Shown: positions 23,177-25,659 of the stretch, piece by piece
Position numbering within the stretch: the first letter of the stretch is position 1
How the letters are laid out: each line of letters opens with the position of its first letter
Origin: Phascolarctobacterium_A sp902463975
GTDB taxonomy: Bacteria > Bacillota > Negativicutes > Acidaminococcales > Acidaminococcaceae
Assembly (NCBI RefSeq): GCF_902463975.1
Contig: NZ_CABQHJ010000037.1
Location: 1-25,659 of the forward strand
Length of the DNA stretch: 25,659 bases
Direction of reading: 5' to 3'
The notes under the pieces: generated by a model
What the model was told of the DNA's origin: nothing
The model's database searches: none
The model's input: only the letters and a program-made list of their open reading frames with translations
Program-made: the position numbers and the translations under genes

Positions 23177-23251
23177 TGGAGCGGGTAACGAGAATCGAAC
23201 TCGCGACACTCAGCTTGGGAAGCTGATGTTCTACCGCTGAACTATACCCGC
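23177..23251 (-). tRNA. tRNA-Gly (anticodon CCC)
   Basis: On the minus strand the gene starts GCGGGTATAGTTCAGCGG and ends with an encoded CCA. The anticodon stem is TCAGC/GCTGA with loop TTCCCAA, so the anticodon is CCC (codon GGG, Gly). Confidence 0.95.
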
Positions 23252-23272
23252 AGATAAAAATACCATAACGCT

Positions 23273-23301
23273 ATTATATACTATAACAGGTAAAGTTGCA
23301 A
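23273..23301 (-). promoter_or_regulatory. Promoter of tRNA-Gly
   Basis: On the minus strand TTGCAA (23296-23301) and TATAAT (23273-23278) are 17 bp apart. From here to the microgene promoter (23302-23379) nothing else was recognised. Confidence 0.75.
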
Positions 23302-23379
23302 GTATGAGGCAGTGCAGATAGCTAAAAGACGAGCAATTGTAGTTGTCAGAAAAACTTTAAAATTTTTTCGAGAATACTG

Positions 23380-23407
23380 TATACAAAATACAAAAACGTG
23401 CTATAAT
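23380..23407 (+). promoter_or_regulatory. Promoter of the 22-residue microgene
   Basis: TATACA (23380-23385) and a perfect TATAAT (23402-23407) with an extended TG are 16 bp apart. The leader of about 84 bases contains a perfect 6-bp hairpin (GCTGTA-AAAA-TACAGC, 23437-23452) and a short GGG-CAAAA-CCC pairing upstream of it. Confidence 0.65.
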
Positions 23408-23496
23408 AGATAGCAGATGAGGGCAAAACCCCACAGGCTGTAAAAATACAGCGTCAAATAAAAATAAAAAGTGCGAATGCATGGAGGTGAGTTACT

Positions 23497-23565
23497 ATGT
23501 TTAGTGCCGCTGGTGTTAGCTTAGTTTTCTTAGGCGTCCTGACTGTTATGTGCATTTTTGAATAA
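23497..23565 (+). CDS. 22-residue hydrophobic membrane microprotein
   Basis: A very short gene with all the parts of a real one: a promoter with perfect TATAAT, an 84-base leader, an ideal Shine-Dalgarno (GGAGGTGA, 23483-23490) six bases before ATG, and a strong terminator 14 bases after the stop. The peptide starts MFSAAGVSLVFLGVLT and ends in FE, so it is almost wholly one transmembrane helix. I do not recognise it. Size and nature fit a small membrane regulator or toxin-like peptide; it vaguely resembles the N-terminal helix of sodium-pump decarboxylase gamma subunits, but it is too short for that. It could also be a reading frame on a small RNA. Confidence 0.65.
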   Translation: MFSAAGVSLVFLGVLTVMCIFE

Positions 23566-23578
23566 TTGTAATGAGGGA

Positions 23579-23620
23579 ACGCCTCTGACCACGCTTTGAG
23601 CTGTGGGCAGAGGCGTTTTT
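23579..23620 (+). terminator. Terminator of the microgene
   Basis: A long stem, ACGCCTCTG-a-CCAC with GTGG-g-CAGAGGCGT, is followed by TTTTT. Confidence 0.92.
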
Positions 23621-23643
23621 ATTTTGCCTGTAATTCTGTTTTG

Positions 23644-24399
23644 TTAAGCTAATCCTTTACGGTTGCTGTTATCCCAGCCTGCCAGGTCCTTAATAACTTC
23701 GGATGCAATAATCAGTCCTGCTACCGAAGGTGTGAAGGCATTGCTGCCGGGCAGTGCACGGCGTTTAGGCGCTTCGGCGTGACATTCGCTTTCTATTTCC
23801 TCATTTATAGGTAAAAGCGGAAGCTCCTGTGAATAAACAACCTTGAGCTTTTTAATGTTGTTTTTCTTCATAGCCTGGCGCATAACACGTGCCAAGGGGT
23901 CAACCTTGGTTTTATAGATATCTGCTACCTCGAACATGGCAGGGTTAACCTTGTTGCCTGCTCCCATACTGCTGATAACCGGAACTCCTGCTACCTTGGC
24001 TGCAAGTACGATAGCAATTTTTGCTGCCACAGTGTCTACGGCATCGACAACGTAATCATACTGAGAGAAATCAAATTCATGTTGATTTTCCGGTAAAAAG
24101 AAGCATTGGCGGCAATTTACCTTGGCATCAGGATTGATGCTCGCAATACGCTTGGCCATGACTTCCACCTTAGGCTGGCCGACAGTATCAAGGGTAGCGA
24201 TAATCTGACGATTGAGATTAGTGAGGGCAACGGTATCGTTATCAATGAGGTCAAAGCTGCCGACGCCGCTGCGGGCAAGTGCTTCAACTGTATAGCCGCC
24301 TACGCCGCCGATACCAAAAACAGCGACATGGGCGTTCTGCAGACGCGTAATTGCTTCGCTGCCGAAGAGCAGCTCTGTACGTGAAAACTGGTTAAGCAT
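23644..24399 (-). CDS. tcdA: tRNA threonylcarbamoyladenosine dehydratase TcdA
   Basis: This 251-residue E1-like (ThiF/MoeB superfamily) enzyme is TcdA (CsdL/YgdL), which uses ATP to convert t6A at position 37 of ANN-decoding tRNAs to cyclic ct6A. The nucleotide loop is GIGGVGG (29-35), the acidic end of strand 2 is DNDTVALTNLNRQ (53-65) and the second ATP-site aspartate is in VVDAVDT (117-123). SSMGAGNKVNP, EAPKRRALPGSN and a final PSVAGLIIASEVIKDL helix follow. Family length is usually 240-270. AAGGAG lies close before the ATG. It is 33 bp downstream of the adaptor gene and may be read from the same promoter; no clear minus-strand terminator was seen after it. Confidence 0.92.
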   Translation of the reverse strand: MLNQFSRTELLFGSEAITRLQNAHVAVFGIGGVGGYTVEALARSGVGSFDLIDNDTVALTNLNRQIIATLDTVGQPKVEVMAKRIASINPDAKVNCRQCFFLPENQHEFDFSQYDYVVDAVDTVAAKIAIVLAAKVAGVPVISSMGAGNKVNPAMFEVADIYKTKVDPLARVMRQAMKKNNIKKLKVVYSQELPLLPINEEIESECHAEAPKRRALPGSNAFTPSVAGLIIASEVIKDLAGWDNSNRKGLA

Positions 24400-24432
24400 A
24401 TGAATCTCCTTGCATGGTATTTGGTGTTTTGG

Positions 24433-25335
24433 TTAAGCTGCTAAGCTGATTTCAGCTTTAGCTCCGTCCTTAAGATCCTCGGGCTTCTGGTCCGAAGTAA
24501 CAGTGATTTTGGTGCCGTCAATGCTGCTTATCTTACCGCTGAAGGGGGCAGGGGTTTCGGCGGCCTTAATGCTTACCGGCATACCTGCCTTAAGCTCCTT
24601 AGCCTGCGCTGCGCTGACATTAAGCGTTATACTGCAGCTGTCGACAGCCTTGATGTGCAGGATTACCTGATCCTTTTGTACGGTAGCATTATTGGCGGTC
24701 TGCAAATCGGTAATGATGCCGGTGCAGGGGCTGTTGCCTTCATTTTTTTCCTGCTGTGCTATTGCAGCAGCCTGTTGTGCCTTGAGCTGGACAATGAGCT
24801 TTTGCTGAGCGTCGATTTCTGCCGGAGAAGCAGGCTTGAAGCTTACAGATACTGATGTTGCTGCCTGCAGCTGTGCTATAGCGCGCTGTAGCTCGTCTTG
24901 GGCAGCCTGTGCTTGATTGCGTGAAACGGCGCCCTGCGCCAGCAGGCTGTTCATTTTCGCAGCCTTTTGCTGTGCTGCTGCTACGTTAGCCTGCGCGAGA
25001 GAAGTGTCAGCAATCGGTGCTGCCGTCGGTGTGCCCTGCTGCATACGCTTTAAGTCTGCTTCGGCCTTGGCAACCTGCGTTGCCAGGTCCTTAACCTGCT
25101 TATCAAGCTGTGCGTCACCGATAGCAAAAAGCGGCTGGCCCTTGCTGATGCGCTCACCCTTTTCGCTGATAAGGCCTATGAGCTTGCCTGCGGCAGGTGC
25201 TTTGATGGCGTAGGTCGGGATGCTTATTGTGCCGCTGCCCAGGCTACCCGCAGCCTTTTGCAGACTGCAGCCGCTCAGGCTGAAGGCTGTGAGGCAGACG
25301 GCTGCCATACAACATAATATTTTAAGTATCTTCAT
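24433..25335 (-). CDS. HlyD/RND-type periplasmic adaptor lipoprotein
   Basis: A 300-residue membrane-fusion (efflux adaptor) protein. The signal peptide ends in the lipobox LSGC, with lipidated Cys23. A biotinyl-lipoyl half-motif (APAAGKLIGLISEKGERISKG), a long alanine- and glutamine-rich coiled-coil hairpin (about residues 75-180), the second half-motif and a beta-barrel (about 215-298) follow. ATG at 25333-25335 is chosen because GAGGAA precedes it and the signal peptide starts there; the longer open frame runs through promoter and repeats. An envelope-spanning pump is expected, but no RND or ABC partner is next to it; tcdA follows instead. Substrate unknown. Confidence 0.85.
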   Translation of the reverse strand: MKILKILCCMAAVCLTAFSLSGCSLQKAAGSLGSGTISIPTYAIKAPAAGKLIGLISEKGERISKGQPLFAIGDAQLDKQVKDLATQVAKAEADLKRMQQGTPTAAPIADTSLAQANVAAAQQKAAKMNSLLAQGAVSRNQAQAAQDELQRAIAQLQAATSVSVSFKPASPAEIDAQQKLIVQLKAQQAAAIAQQEKNEGNSPCTGIITDLQTANNATVQKDQVILHIKAVDSCSITLNVSAAQAKELKAGMPVSIKAAETPAPFSGKISSIDGTKITVTSDQKPEDLKDGAKAEISLAA

Positions 25336-25381
25336 AGTGATTCCTCGTTTCATTGAAGTTAAAAACCTATTGTACTTGTAT

Positions 25382-25387
25382 ATTATA
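25382..25387 (-). promoter_or_regulatory. -10 element of the adaptor-tcdA promoter
   Basis: A perfect TATAAT on the minus strand, giving a leader of about 40 bases. The -35 is weak and lies within two direct repeats, CATTTGCAT (25402-25410) and CATTTTGCAT (25413-25422), one helical turn apart. CGTAAG (25389-25394) and CTTACG (25429-25434) flank them as an inverted pair. Confidence 0.55.
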
Positions 25388-25485
25388 GCGTAAGTTTGTG
25401 GCATTTGCATGACATTTTGCATAATTAGCTTACGAAAAATTAAAAAGCTACTGCCTCCGGCGTAAATGCCGAAACAAAAAATAAT

Positions 25486-25596
25486 GCAAGAGTTTCCAGT
25501 GTACAAGAAACTTTTCACAAAAGAAGCAAGAGTTTCTGGTATACAAGAAACTTTTTTGCAAAAAATGCAAGAGCTTCCGGTATACAAGAAACTTTT
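25486..25596. repeat. Three tandem copies of a 30-bp palindromic repeat
   Basis: Copies at 25486-25515, 25526-25555 and 25567-25596 share GCAAGAG-TTTC at the left and GTRTACAAGAAACTTTT at the right, with A-rich spacers of 10 and 11 bp (period 40-41). Each holds a dyad of AGTTTC and GAAACT around GTATAC; copy 2 is symmetric at 20 of 22 positions. The array lies about 100-215 bp upstream of the adaptor promoter. Downstream of it (25597-25659) only AT-rich sequence is seen. Confidence 0.85.
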
Positions 25597-25659
25597 ACGC
25601 ACAAAAAAACCTGCTAACAAAAGTCAAGTCTTTTTTTATTTTCCCCTGTAAAATTTTAT

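Noticed and set aside
23414..23496. Known riboswitch or ribozyme (c-di-GMP, preQ1, fluoride, hammerhead, twister)
   Set aside because: The conserved core bases of these classes are not present.
25486..25596. CRISPR array
   Set aside because: Only three imperfect repeats, with 10-11 bp A-rich spacers; no cas genes. Real spacers are about 30 bp and unique.
25336..25620. 95-codon N-terminal extension of the adaptor protein
   Set aside because: It would run through the promoter and the tandem repeats; the lipoprotein signal peptide and its SD define the start at 25335.

Overview
The window looks like chromosome from a low-to-moderate GC anaerobic Firmicute. My best guess is the Negativicutes, the Gram-negative-type Firmicutes such as Acidaminococcaceae or Veillonellaceae. 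This is inferred from strong Shine-Dalgarno sites, Firmicute-style promoters and terminators, a Mrp/Mbh-like ion-transport operon, an orphan LarA, and a lipoprotein HlyD-type adaptor. The genus cannot be fixed from sequence alone. No phage, insertion sequence, integrase or CRISPR array was seen.

Layout. 215-7857 (+) is one tight operon for a cation/proton antiporter: MnhE, F, G, two small pieces matching the C-terminal part of MrpA, MnhB, MnhC, then three large antiporter-like membrane subunits, with an 80-residue membrane protein before the third. It ends at a strong terminator. 7996-8868 (+) is an EamA/DMT transporter whose promoter overlaps a Fur-box-like site. 8942-10213 (+) is a LarA-family nickel-pincer racemase behind a perfect 17-bp palindrome. 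10312-10825 (+) is an XRE regulator followed 12 nt later by tRNA-Thr(CGT). tRNA-Ala(GGC) lies on the minus strand at 11002-11077. 11463-12755 (+) is a membrane-anchored M23 peptidase with an unusual repeated N-terminus.

12910-16695 (+) is a five-gene operon: DhaL, DhaK, LsrF, a small VOC/glyoxalase-fold protein and a SorC/LsrR-type regulator. DhaK and LsrF keep the catalytic residues at the same numbers as the E. coli proteins. The set reads like an Lsr (AI-2 breakdown) pathway in which a DhaKL-type kinase takes the place of LsrK and a VOC protein takes the place of LsrG. This is the most interesting hypothesis in the window. 16901-19658 (+) is a TrpXYZ-like ABC importer (lipoprotein, permease, ATPase) with a terminator-like hairpin after its first gene. 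A second small XRE regulator follows (19896-20189), then a tandem pair of DUF445 membrane proteins (20378-22922).

After these come a 105-bp highly structured non-coding element (22925-23029), a terminator, tRNA-Gly(CCC) on the minus strand, and a self-contained microgene encoding a 22-residue hydrophobic peptide (23497-23565) with its own promoter, leader, ideal SD and terminator. The right end, on the minus strand, carries an HlyD-like lipoprotein adaptor followed by TcdA. Upstream of the adaptor promoter is a three-copy array of about 40-bp repeats, each built around a near-perfect 22-bp palindrome.
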